Part shown: positions 42,544-51,183 of the stretch, one piece after another
Position numbering within the stretch: the stretch's first letter is position 1
Layout of the letters: the number at the start of each line of letters is the position of its first letter
Program-made: the position numbers and the translations under genes
The notes under the pieces: model-generated
Told to the model about the DNA's origin: nothing
The model's database searches: none
The model's input: the letters and a program-made list of their open reading frames with translations, nothing else
Source of the DNA: Rubrivivax sp.
GTDB lineage: Bacteria > Pseudomonadota > Gammaproteobacteria > Burkholderiales > Burkholderiaceae_C
Reading direction: 5' to 3'
Length of the DNA: 64,000 bases
Assembly: GCA_030681795.1 (NCBI GenBank)
Contig: JAUXRG010000048.1
Location: 62,001 to 126,000 of the forward strand

Positions 42544-43257
42544 ATGAGCGTGGTGCTGGTGGTGGAAGATGAGTCGGCGATCGCCGAGCTGATCGCAATC
42601 AATCTGCGCCACGCGGGGTTCGAGGTCATCGTGGCCAGCGACGCCGAGGCCGCGCAGCGCGCCGTGGACCGGGTGCTGCCGGAACTCGTGCTGCTGGACT
42701 GGATGCTGCCGGGGCAGTCGGGCGTGCAGCTGGCGCGCCGCTGGCGTGCCGAAGCGCGAACCCGCGAACTGCCGGTGATCATGCTCACCGCCCGCGCCGA
42801 AGAGGCCGACAAGGTCACCGGCTTGGATGCGGGCGCCGACGACTATCTGACCAAGCCGTTTTCTCCCAAGGAATTGCTCGCACGCATCCGGGCCGTGCTG
42901 CGGCGCAAGGCGCCCGAGGCGCTGGATGCGGCGGTCGAGGTCGGCGGGTTGCGGCTGGATCCGGCCACGCGCCGCGTCACGCGCCGCGTGGGCGAGGATC
43001 TTCGCGACGTGAAGGTCGGCCCCACCGAATTCCGCCTGCTTCACTTTTTCATGACGCACCCGGAGCGCGTGCACAGCCGCGCCCAGCTGCTCGACCGCGT
43101 CTGGGGCGACCACGTATTCATCGAGGAGCGCACGGTGGACGTCCACGTCAAGCGGCTGCGCGAGGCCTTGGCGCCGGTGCAGTGCTCGGGCCTGATCGAG
43201 ACCGTGCGCGGCGCCGGCTATCGGTTGACGCAGCAGCTCGGCCCCTTCGTGGCCTGA
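42544..43257 (+). CDS. phoB: Phosphate regulon response regulator PhoB
   Basis: OmpR-type regulator of 237 aa. The receiver has the acidic pair in VVEDE, phospho-acceptor Asp52 in LLDWMLPG, Thr in MLTARAEE and Lys in YLTKPFSPKEL. The C-terminal winged helix has GPTEFRLLHFFMTHP, RAQLLDRVWG and ERTVDVHVKRLR, the DNA-recognition helix. It should bind the Pho box at 37941. The ATG lies 10 bp after phoU and phoR begins 14 bp after its stop. Confidence 0.97.
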   Translation: MSVVLVVEDESAIAELIAINLRHAGFEVIVASDAEAAQRAVDRVLPELVLLDWMLPGQSGVQLARRWRAEARTRELPVIMLTARAEEADKVTGLDAGADDYLTKPFSPKELLARIRAVLRRKAPEALDAAVEVGGLRLDPATRRVTRRVGEDLRDVKVGPTEFRLLHFFMTHPERVHSRAQLLDRVWGDHVFIEERTVDVHVKRLREALAPVQCSGLIETVRGAGYRLTQQLGPFVA

Positions 43258-43271
43258 GCGCCGGGGCTCGC

Positions 43272-44624
43272 ATGGCTTGGTGGCTCGCGCGCAGCCTGGC
43301 AGCCCTGGGTGTCGTCCTGATCGGCGGCCTGCTCGGTGCGTGGGTGGGGGCGCTGCTGAAGTTTCCGATGCCGGGGCTGGCGCTGGGCGGTCTGGTGTCT
43401 ATCCTGCTGCTCGTATTGCGCGATTCACTGCGCGGGCAGAGCCTCATGGACTGGCTGCGCGGATCATTGACGGGGCAGGCTCCGCGCGACTCCGGCTACT
43501 GGGGCGAGCTCGCCTACCGCACCGAGCGCGCCCTGCGCACGCGCGAGCAGCAGACCCGCCACGAGCAGGAGCGGCTCACACAATTCCTGTCGGCCATCGA
43601 GGCCTCGCCCAATGGCGTGATGCTGCTCGACGACGCGGATCACATCGAGTGGTGCAATTCCGTGGCCGCACAGCACTTCGGCCTCGACCCCGAACGCGAC
43701 CTGCGCCAACGCGTGACCAACCTCGTGCGCATGCCGGCCTTCGTGGCTCATCTCCAGGGCGGCAAGCTCGATGAACCGGTGGTCTTCCCAGGGCCGCTGG
43801 GGCGCTGCACGCTGTCCGTGCTGGTGCGGCCCTACGGCGAAGGTTCCAGGCTCGTGCTCTCGCAGGACATCACCGAGCGCGAGCGCACCGAGGCGATGCG
43901 GCGTGACTTCGTGGCCAACGTCTCGCACGAGATCCGCACTCCGCTGACGGTGCTCGCGGGCTTCGTCGAGACACTCGCCAGCCTGCCTCTGACGGACGCC
44001 GAGCGTCAACGCGTGCTGGTGCTGATGGCGCAGCAAACCGATCGCATGCAAACCCTGGTGGGCGACTTGCTCACCCTGGCCAAGCTCGAGGGCAGCCCGC
44101 GCCCGGCGGCCGACCGCTGGACGAGTGTGGCAGAGCTGATGCACAAGGCGATGGAGGAGGCACGGGCCCTGTCGGCCGGAAGGCATGTGCTCGAAGTCAG
44201 CGGCGGCGAAGAGGCCGAGATGGCCGCCAGCGAAAGCGAGCTGCACAGCGCCGTGGCCAACCTGCTCAACAACGCGGTGCGCTACACGCCGGACGGCGGC
44301 CGCATCACGCTGCGCTGGGTCTGGCGCAGCGATGGGGGCGCCCAGATCGAGGTCGGCGACACGGGCATCGGCATCGCGCGTGAGCACCTGGGCCGCCTCA
44401 CCGAACGCTTCTACCGCGTCGATGGCAGCCGCTCGCGCGACACCGGAGGCACCGGTCTGGGGCTGTCCATCGTCAAGCATGTGGCGCAGCGCCATGGCGG
44501 CGAAATCGGCGTGCAGAGCGAACCGGGAAAGGGTTCGACATTCAAGCTGGTGTTGCCCGCGATGCGGGTGCGGCGCCGACGAATGGATGACAGCCTGCCC
44601 GCGACAGCGGCGCTCGAGACCTAA
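43272..44624 (+). CDS. phoR: Phosphate regulon sensor histidine kinase PhoR
   Basis: Membrane histidine kinase of 450 aa. The N-terminus has two short hydrophobic stretches and no large periplasmic domain, as in other PhoR proteins. A PAS domain (FLSAIEASPNGVMLLDDADH) precedes the H-box with His219 (NVSHEIRTPLTVLAGF), the N-box NLLNNAVRYTP, and G-boxes VGDTGIGI and GTGLGLSIVKH. It phosphorylates PhoB when the Pst system signals low phosphate. Its last 4 bp overlap the convergent glycosyltransferase. Confidence 0.95.
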   Translation: MAWWLARSLAALGVVLIGGLLGAWVGALLKFPMPGLALGGLVSILLLVLRDSLRGQSLMDWLRGSLTGQAPRDSGYWGELAYRTERALRTREQQTRHEQERLTQFLSAIEASPNGVMLLDDADHIEWCNSVAAQHFGLDPERDLRQRVTNLVRMPAFVAHLQGGKLDEPVVFPGPLGRCTLSVLVRPYGEGSRLVLSQDITERERTEAMRRDFVANVSHEIRTPLTVLAGFVETLASLPLTDAERQRVLVLMAQQTDRMQTLVGDLLTLAKLEGSPRPAADRWTSVAELMHKAMEEARALSAGRHVLEVSGGEEAEMAASESELHSAVANLLNNAVRYTPDGGRITLRWVWRSDGGAQIEVGDTGIGIAREHLGRLTERFYRVDGSRSRDTGGTGLGLSIVKHVAQRHGGEIGVQSEPGKGSTFKLVLPAMRVRRRRMDDSLPATAALET

Positions 44625-46282
44625 GGCGAGCGGGCGCGGCGGTAGACCAGCGTGATTTCGTCGCGGTCGGTCGGCCGGCGGGTCTCGGCCACGAAGGCCC
44701 AGCCCGGCGGGGTGGCGGGGGCGGGGAGAGTTCGCGTGGTCTGGATGAGGTATTCGCAAGAGCCCTGGTCGGCCCCCGCCCGCGCATCCACGCGCCAGCG
44801 GCCGAAGTGCTCCAGTGCGGCCACGGCCGGGGGTGCCAGGCCCGGTGCGGCCACGCAGGCCCCGGGGGGCACGAATTTGGCCAGGCGCGAGACCAGCGCC
44901 CGTGGGCTGCGCGCATAGTCCAGCGGCGGCAGCCACAGCGTGAGCAGCAGCAGCCAGCACAAGGCCACGCCGCCCGCAGGCAACACCAGGCTCTTCCACA
45001 GCGCCTCGCGGTGGTGCCCGGTGCGCCAGCGCACGAGCCAGACCCAGGCCGCAGTGCCGGCCAGGGCGAACGCCAATGCCAGTGCGGAGAACTGCGTCGT
45101 GAATCCAGGAAGCAGGCGCGCCACGTTGGCCGCGGGCTTGGCCGGGATGCCGGTCTGCATCGAGACGTAGATCACCCAGATCGTCAGCGCACCCAGCGTG
45201 AAGAAAATCATCGAGAACCAGTCGATGGCCGCCGCGGCGCTGCGTTTGAGCGTGGGCAGGGCGAAGGCCGCCAGCACCGCCAGGCCCGGCAGCCCGAGCA
45301 TCAGCGCGCGGTCCGAGCCGCCCATCACGAGGTTGGCGCCCAGCGCCACGGCCACGGCGATGAGCGGCACCGAGAGGTGCCGGTGCGCCAGCTGGTGCCG
45401 CCAACGCCACAGCGTCCACAAGGCCAAGGGCCAGGCCGGCCACAGGAACCACAGCCATTGCCGTGCCAAGGGGGCCAGGGCCGCCAGCGAGAGGGGCGTG
45501 GCACGCCAGCGCCAGGCTCCCAGTGCCATCGCCAGCAAGGTGGCCACCGCCAGGGCGGCGATCACCCACTTGGCGAAGGCGCGCACCGGCTCGTAACGCG
45601 ATTGCGCGCACACCACGAAACCCCCCAGCCCGGCGGCCAGCGCCATGCCGGGCGCACCGCTGCCAGCCAGCAGCGGCAACGCGGCGAGCACCGCCAGGCG
45701 CGACCGGGCCGGTCGAAACGGGGCCGCCGCCAGCGCATAGATGTAGAGGCTCATCGCACAAAGCTGTGCCAGCTCGGGCGTGGTTTCGTGGCCGAGCTGC
45801 AGCAGGCCCAGCGTGGCCATGAGGGCCAGCAGCGCACCGTCGGCGATGGCCCGGGCGTAGTCGACCGGCCCGGCTTCGCCGCCGAAGGCGAACGGTACGG
45901 GCTGTGCCGCCTCGGTGCGGGCGAGGTGGAAAGTCGTGTACCAGACCAGCGCCAGCGTCAGCGCCAGCAGCAGCGTGAAGGGCACGCGCGCCGCCAGGGC
46001 GGGGTCCATGAAGCCGGACGTGGCCGCGATGAATGCCGCGCCCAGCCAGTGCGGCAATAGCGCGGTGTCCGCCGGCACGCCGCCCAGCATCGGTGTCCAC
46101 CAGGGTGTGCGGCCCTCGGCGATGGCCACCATCTGGCCAAAGGCCGTGAGGTCGGCATTGCGCCACGGGTCACGCCCGATCAGGCCGGGCAGCAAGTAGG
46201 CGGCGCACAGCAGCAGCAGCGGCACGCGCGGCAGGCGCCGGGCGCCGCGTTGTGTGACGAGGGCAGGTTTGGGGCTGATCAC
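44621..46282 (-). CDS. ArnT/PMT-like membrane glycosyltransferase (GT39/GT83 fold)
   Basis: Polytopic protein of 553 aa with about 11 hydrophobic segments. The first periplasmic loop has RDPWRNADLTAFGQM, including the Asp pattern that serves as catalytic base in GT-C enzymes of the ArnT/PMT type, and a C-terminal periplasmic domain follows (residues ~450-553). Such proteins use polyprenyl-phosphate sugars to modify lipid A, glycans or proteins. The substrate is unknown. It is convergent with phoR and has no apparent functional partner nearby. Confidence 0.8.
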   Translation of the reverse strand: MISPKPALVTQRGARRLPRVPLLLLCAAYLLPGLIGRDPWRNADLTAFGQMVAIAEGRTPWWTPMLGGVPADTALLPHWLGAAFIAATSGFMDPALAARVPFTLLLALTLALVWYTTFHLARTEAAQPVPFAFGGEAGPVDYARAIADGALLALMATLGLLQLGHETTPELAQLCAMSLYIYALAAAPFRPARSRLAVLAALPLLAGSGAPGMALAAGLGGFVVCAQSRYEPVRAFAKWVIAALAVATLLAMALGAWRWRATPLSLAALAPLARQWLWFLWPAWPLALWTLWRWRHQLAHRHLSVPLIAVAVALGANLVMGGSDRALMLGLPGLAVLAAFALPTLKRSAAAAIDWFSMIFFTLGALTIWVIYVSMQTGIPAKPAANVARLLPGFTTQFSALALAFALAGTAAWVWLVRWRTGHHREALWKSLVLPAGGVALCWLLLLTLWLPPLDYARSPRALVSRLAKFVPPGACVAAPGLAPPAVAALEHFGRWRVDARAGADQGSCEYLIQTTRTLPAPATPPGWAFVAETRRPTDRDEITLVYRRARSP

Positions 46283-46311
46283 GCCGCGATGATGCCCCTG
46301 GCGCGCAAGAA

Positions 46312-46333
46312 AAAGGCAGCCGAAGCTGCCTTT
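46312..46333 (-). terminator. Intrinsic terminator of rpmE2
   Basis: A 9-bp stem AAAGGCAGC / GCTGCCTTT with tetraloop CGAA lies 28 bp past the rpmE2 stop. On the minus strand it is followed by TTC after three stem T's, giving a run TTTTTC, a strong intrinsic signal. On the plus strand the run is TTTG, so it works mainly for rpmE2. Confidence 0.85.
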
Positions 46334-46360
46334 GTCGCAAGCGTGGAACGGATCACGGGT

Positions 46361-46651
46361 TCAGGCCGCGGTCTCGTCCGGCGCCGGCACCGATTTCTTC
46401 AGGCCGACGCGGGCGAACTTGTTGCGGAACTTCTCGACGCGTCCACCCAGGTTGTCGATGCTCTTTTGCGTGCCGGTGTAGAACGGGTGCGTCTCGCTGG
46501 TGCTTTCCACCTTCATCAGCGGCAGCTCGCGGCCGTCTTCCAGCTTGATGGTCTCCTTGGTCTGGAGACAGGACCGCGTGACGAACTTGAAGCCGTTGGA
46601 CAGGTCCTGGATGCAGACCTCGCGGTAGCTGGGGTGAATGCCGTCTTTCAT
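46361..46651 (-). CDS. rpmE2: 50S ribosomal protein L31 type B
   Basis: Ribosomal protein of 96 aa. [12 protein letters not shown] at the start and [29 protein letters not shown] are typical of type B L31, which lacks the zinc-binding CxxC of type A. Two cysteines remain (REVCIQD and TRSCLQT) but not in a zinc pattern. The ATG at 46651 begins the family sequence and has GGAGAG-like bases upstream... The C-terminal ~15 residues are a short acidic/Ala extension. It follows rho by 91 bp on the same strand. Confidence 0.93.
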   Translation of the reverse strand: MKDGIHPSYREVCIQDLSNGFKFVTRSCLQTKETIKLEDGRELPLMKVESTSETHPFYTGTQKSIDNLGGRVEKFRNKFARVGLKKSVPAPDETAA

Positions 46652-46742
46652 GGAGAGCCTCTGTGCAGTGGTGGCAGCCACGCCGCAAAAGAATTGATGC
46701 TGCGGCGCACTTTCCGGTGGGCGGGAAACCCGAAATTGTAAT

Positions 46743-48005
46743 TCAACCCCCGCGACGCATCATGTCGAAGAAGTCGTGATTGTTCTTGGTGGCCTTCATC
46801 TTTTCTAGGATGAACTCCATTGCCTCGATCTCGTCCATGGGGTACAGCAGCTTGCGCAGGATCCAGCTCTTTTGCAGGATCTCGGGCTTGAGCAGCAATT
46901 CCTCGCGACGCGTGCCGCTCTTGTTGATGAGGATCGACGGGTAGACGCGCTTCTCGGCCATGCGGCGGTCGAGGTGGATTTCGCAGTTGCCCGTGCCCTT
47001 GAATTCCTCGTAGATCACCTCGTCCATCTTCGAGCCGGTGTCCACCAGGGCGGTGCCGATGATGGTCAGCGTGCCGCCTTCTTCGGTATTGCGCGCGGCG
47101 CCGAAGAAGCGCTTGGGGCGCTGCAGCGCGTTGGCGTCGACGCCGCCGGTGAGCACCTTGCCCGATGAGGGCAGCACGTTGTTGTAGGCGCGCGCCAGGC
47201 GGGTGATGCTGTCCAGAAGGATGACGACATCCTTCTTCAGTTCGACCAACCGCTTGGCGCGCTCGATCACCATCTCGGCCACCTGCACGTGGCGCGCGGC
47301 GGGCTCGTCGAAGGTGGAACTGATGACCTCGCCGCGCACCGTGCGCAGCATCTCGGTGACCTCTTCGGGGCGCTCGTCGACGAGCAGCACGATGAGGTGG
47401 ATCTCGGGGTGGTTGGCCACCAGCGCGTGGGCGATGTGCTGCATCATGACCGTCTTGCCGGTCTTGGGCTGGGCCACCAGCAGCGCGCGCTGGCCTTTGC
47501 CGATGGGCGCCACGAGGTCGATGATGCGGCCGGTGATGTTTTCCTCGGCCTTGATGTCGCGTTCGAGCTTGAACTGCTGCGTGGGGAACAGCGGCGTCAG
47601 GTTCTCGAACATGATCTTGTGCTTGCTCTCCTCAGGGGTGAGCCCGTTCACGCGATCGACCTTGACCAGCGCGAAGTTGCGCTCGCCGTCCTTGGGCACG
47701 CGCACTTCGCCTTCGACCATGTCGCCGGTGTGCAGGTTGAAGCGGCGGATCTGGCTCGGCGAAAGATAGATGTCGTCCGTGGACGCCATGTAGCTGGCCT
47801 CGATGCTGCGCAGGAAGCCGAAGCCGTCTGGCAGCACCTCGAGCACGCCGTCGCCGAACACCTGCTCGCCGGCCTTGGCGCGCTTCTTCATGATCGCGAA
47901 CATCAGCTCCTGCTTGCGCAGGCGGGAGACGTTCTCGATCTCCAGGGCCTCGCCCATCGTCAGGAGTTCAGCGACGGGCAGGGCCTTGAGTTCGGAAAGA
48001 TGCAT
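46743..48005 (-). CDS. rho: Transcription termination factor Rho
   Basis: RNA-dependent hexameric helicase of 420 aa. The N-terminal helix bundle and OB-type RNA-binding domain carry DGFGFLRS and [12 protein letters not shown]; the ATPase has [13 protein letters not shown] (Walker A), [16 protein letters not shown] (Walker B region) and the Q/R-loops near [20 protein letters not shown]. The order trxA-rho-rpmE is typical of proteobacteria. A 190-bp leader lies between trxA and rho. Confidence 0.97.
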   Translation of the reverse strand: MHLSELKALPVAELLTMGEALEIENVSRLRKQELMFAIMKKRAKAGEQVFGDGVLEVLPDGFGFLRSIEASYMASTDDIYLSPSQIRRFNLHTGDMVEGEVRVPKDGERNFALVKVDRVNGLTPEESKHKIMFENLTPLFPTQQFKLERDIKAEENITGRIIDLVAPIGKGQRALLVAQPKTGKTVMMQHIAHALVANHPEIHLIVLLVDERPEEVTEMLRTVRGEVISSTFDEPAARHVQVAEMVIERAKRLVELKKDVVILLDSITRLARAYNNVLPSSGKVLTGGVDANALQRPKRFFGAARNTEEGGTLTIIGTALVDTGSKMDEVIYEEFKGTGNCEIHLDRRMAEKRVYPSILINKSGTRREELLLKPEILQKSWILRKLLYPMDEIEAMEFILEKMKATKNNHDFFDMMRRGG

Positions 48006-48195
48006 GGAATGGCACCCTCGGGGAGTTGCGTCAACGGCTGACGCGCTGCGGGGCGCGGGCCGTGAGGCGAAAAGCAGGTGGTTGGCGCCGAACCCACGCG
48101 CCTGGCCTGAGGAGCGCCGGCGGGTGGCCGGGGGCAGGCGCTGCGTGGTGGCGGGTCAGCCGACAGGCGCCACGGGCGCCCATCGGTGACAGGGA

Positions 48196-48525
48196 TTATA
48201 GATGACCGTCGAGGAACGCCGTCAGCTGGGATTTGGACAGGGCGCCAACCTTCGTGGCGGCCAGCTCACCACCCTTGAACAGCATGAGCGTCGGAATGCC
48301 GCGGATGCCGAACTTCGCCGGCACTTCGCGGTTCTCGTCGACATTCATCTTCGCGATCTGCAGGCGCCCGTCGTAATCCTTGGAGACTTCTTCGAGGATG
48401 GGCGCGATCATCCTGCACGGGCCGCACCACTCGGCCCAGTAGTCGACAAGCACGGGCTTGTCCGCCTTGAGGACATCACCGTCGAAGGAATCATCGGTGA
48501 TGTGTTTGATCAGTTCGCTGCTCAT
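48196..48525 (-). CDS. trxA: Thioredoxin 1
   Basis: Cytoplasmic disulfide reductase of 109 aa, standard size. The redox centre WCGPC places the cysteines at 34 and 37, and the cis-Pro loop is GIPTLMLF. The ATG at 48525 begins the family sequence after GAAAGG-type bases. It precedes rho by 190 bp on the same strand and is divergent from addB. It donates electrons to ribonucleotide reductase, PAPS reductase and other enzymes. Confidence 0.97.
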   Translation of the reverse strand: MSSELIKHITDDSFDGDVLKADKPVLVDYWAEWCGPCRMIAPILEEVSKDYDGRLQIAKMNVDENREVPAKFGIRGIPTLMLFKGGELAATKVGALSKSQLTAFLDGHL

Positions 48526-48627
48526 GGGAAAGGTTCTCCGAAGACCCGGGCGCAACAGGCGGCCAAGGCCCTATGATTTTGGCACAAAGGCCTGGTGCAG
48601 GCCGCTTGGGCGTCGAGCAACCTTTCC

Positions 48628-51183
48628 ATGGCGGTGATAGAAGAAATTTCACTGCCACCAGCCGGCAGCGTGCAGGCGTTGTGGGCCGTGGCGACGGCCG
48701 CCGCGCAGCATTGGCTGGCGCAACGCGGCCTGCCGGCCCGCGACACAGTGATGCTGCTGCCCTTCGCTGCACTGCTGGCGCCGGCACGGGCCGCGTGGGC
48801 AGCCGCTGGCGGATGGCAGCCGAGGGTGGAAACGCCGCTCACCCTGGCCGCTTCGCTCGGCCCGCCGCTGGCGGCCGTGCCCGGTGCCTGCAACGGCGAC
48901 CCCACGCTCGACGCCTTGGCGGCTGCCACGCTGTTGCAGCGGCAGCCCTGGGGGGCGGCCTGGGAGGCGCGCGACGCCGCCGGCTTTGCGCGGGTCGTGT
49001 CGTCGGTGGTCCAAGCCGCGCAGGTCCTGCGCAGCGCCGCGTTGGCTCGCGCCCCGCGTGCGCGCGAGTCCTTCTGGACGCAAGTGCGGGCCCTGTGCGG
49101 CGCCGCGCCCGGGCCGGCGGCCACCGAGGCGCTGCTGCTGCGCGTGGCACTCGAATGGGCCGCGGCGTCGGACGCGTCCGCCACCGACCGCCTCTTTGCG
49201 CTGCGGCCTTCAGCTTGGATCGCCGTGCAGATCGGTGGGCCCGACCCCCTTGTCCAGGCTTTGCTGGGGAGTGCAGACACGCCCTCCCTGCGACTCAGCG
49301 CGGACCCGCCGGACGACGATCCATTCGGCGCCGTGGCCACCGTGGCCGATGTGCGGCGGCTGTGTTGCGCCGACTTCGAGGCCGAGGCCCAGGCGGCCGC
49401 CACGGAGGTGATAGATGCCCTGAACGCCGGCGGCGCGCCCGTGGCGCTGGTGGCGCTCGACCGCGAACTGGTGCGTCGCGTGCGCGCCCTGCTCGAGCGC
49501 GCCGCCGTGCCCTTGCTGGACGAAACCGGATGGCGGCTTGCCACGACGCGTGCCGCGGCCTCGGTGGTGGTGCTGCTGCGCGCGGCCCCGCCTCACGCCG
49601 GTCCCGACGCACGGCTGGAGTGGCTCAAGAGCTGGCCGCCTGCGCCGCCCGCCGCGCTGGACTCGCTTGAAGCGCTGTGGCGCGGCCGTCGCCATGTGCC
49701 TTCGCCAGAGGCCGCCGAGCGCCTGTGGCGGCAGGCCCAGGCCCATCTGCAGCCCTTGGCCGCTGCGGTGTCGCGGCCCCTGGCGGGGTGGCTGGACCTG
49801 CTGCACGAACGCCTGGCCAGCGATGGCAGCCTGGAGCGTCTGGAGGCCGACCCCGCGGGCGTGCAGGTGCTGGCCGCTCTGGCCGGGCCGGGCGGCGCGG
49901 CATGGCAGCAGGCCACGACGGCGTTGCGGCTGGACCTGGCCGGCTTCACGGGCTGGGTCGAATCCACGCTGCAGGAGCTGCCCTTCCTGCCGCCCCCTGA
50001 CGCGCACGCCCAGGTCGTGATCACGCCCTTGGCACGCGCCTTCGGCCGCCCGTTCGGCCGGATCGTGATGCCGGGCGCCGACGAAGTGCGGCTGGGCGCG
50101 GCCAGCGCGCCCCCGGCGCTCATCGGCGAGGCCATGGCCCAGGCGCTGGGGCTGGAGCATGCACTGGTGCGCCGCCTGCGCCAGCGCCTGGCGCTGGCGC
50201 AGGTGTTGCGGGCCGGTCCGGTGACGCTGCTGCGCCGCCTGCGCGATGGGGATGAACCCCTGGCCGAAAGCCCCGACGTGGAATGGCTCGTCCTTGCACG
50301 GCAACGCAGCGGCGCTCCGGCGTGGCCGCAGCTGGATTGGCAGCCGGCCACCACGACGGTCCGCCTGCAGGCGGTGAACCGGCCCGCACCCCGCGCCGCG
50401 GCTGCATTGCCCGAAACGCTGAGCGCCAGTCAACTCGAGACCCTGCGCCAATGTCCGTATCGCTTCTTCGCGCGCGCCGTCTTGCGGCTGGACGAGCCCG
50501 ACGAGCTCGAAGCCAGCCTGGCCAAACGCGACTACGGCACCTGGCTGCACGCCGTGCTGCACCGGTTCCATCGTGCCCGCGACGAGGCCGGCGGCGACCG
50601 GGCCCACCTGTTGGCCGCGGCCGATGCGGTGACGCAGGAGCTCGAACTCGACGAAGCCGAGCTGCTGCCTTTTCGCGCCAGCTTCGAGAGTTTCGTGCCG
50701 GCCTATCTGGCCTGGCTGCGCGAGCGCGAGAGCCGTGGCTGGCGCTGGTTCGAGGGCGAGACCGACCGCGAGGTGCGGCCACCTGAACTGGCCGGCCTGC
50801 GACTGCGCGGCCGACTCGACCGGCTGGACCACGGGCCGGGCGGACTGCGCGAGGTGCTGGACTACAAAACCGGCGGCGCCGCCGGGCTCAAGCAGAAGGT
50901 GGCGCGCCCGCTGGAAGACACGCAGCTGGCTTTCTATGCCGCGCTGCTGGGCGGCGACGCGAAGCTGGGCGCCGCCTATGTGGCGCTCGACGACGCGGGC
51001 TCGCCCCTGCGCATCGAGCATCCTGAGGTCCACCAGACCGCGCAGGCCTTGCTGTGCGGGCTGGGCGACGAGTGGGCCCGCCTGCGTCAAGGCCAGCCCC
51101 TGCCCGCACTGGGCGAGGGCCGGGTCTGCGAGACCTGCGAGGCGCGCGGCCTGTGCCGCCGCGACCAATGGGGGCCGGCGTGA
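48628..51183 (+). CDS. addB: AddB-like nuclease subunit (PD-(D/E)XK, Fe-S)
   Basis: Large protein of 851 aa from the ATG at 48628; a GTG at 48595 would add 11 residues. The N-terminal helicase-like part lacks Walker A, as in AddB. The nuclease domain has SASQLETLRQCPYRFFAR, GTWLHAVLHRFH, LRGRLDRLD, VLDYKTGG and TQLAFYAALL. One Cys in LRQCPYRFF and the C-terminal CETCEARGLC form the four-cysteine iron-sulfur pattern of AddB-type nucleases. It works with AddA in double-strand break resection. Its TGA overlaps the addA GTG. Confidence 0.9.
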   Translation: MAVIEEISLPPAGSVQALWAVATAAAQHWLAQRGLPARDTVMLLPFAALLAPARAAWAAAGGWQPRVETPLTLAASLGPPLAAVPGACNGDPTLDALAAATLLQRQPWGAAWEARDAAGFARVVSSVVQAAQVLRSAALARAPRARESFWTQVRALCGAAPGPAATEALLLRVALEWAAASDASATDRLFALRPSAWIAVQIGGPDPLVQALLGSADTPSLRLSADPPDDDPFGAVATVADVRRLCCADFEAEAQAAATEVIDALNAGGAPVALVALDRELVRRVRALLERAAVPLLDETGWRLATTRAAASVVVLLRAAPPHAGPDARLEWLKSWPPAPPAALDSLEALWRGRRHVPSPEAAERLWRQAQAHLQPLAAAVSRPLAGWLDLLHERLASDGSLERLEADPAGVQVLAALAGPGGAAWQQATTALRLDLAGFTGWVESTLQELPFLPPPDAHAQVVITPLARAFGRPFGRIVMPGADEVRLGAASAPPALIGEAMAQALGLEHALVRRLRQRLALAQVLRAGPVTLLRRLRDGDEPLAESPDVEWLVLARQRSGAPAWPQLDWQPATTTVRLQAVNRPAPRAAAALPETLSASQLETLRQCPYRFFARAVLRLDEPDELEASLAKRDYGTWLHAVLHRFHRARDEAGGDRAHLLAAADAVTQELELDEAELLPFRASFESFVPAYLAWLRERESRGWRWFEGETDREVRPPELAGLRLRGRLDRLDHGPGGLREVLDYKTGGAAGLKQKVARPLEDTQLAFYAALLGGDAKLGAAYVALDDAGSPLRIEHPEVHQTAQALLCGLGDEWARLRQGQPLPALGEGRVCETCEARGLCRRDQWGPA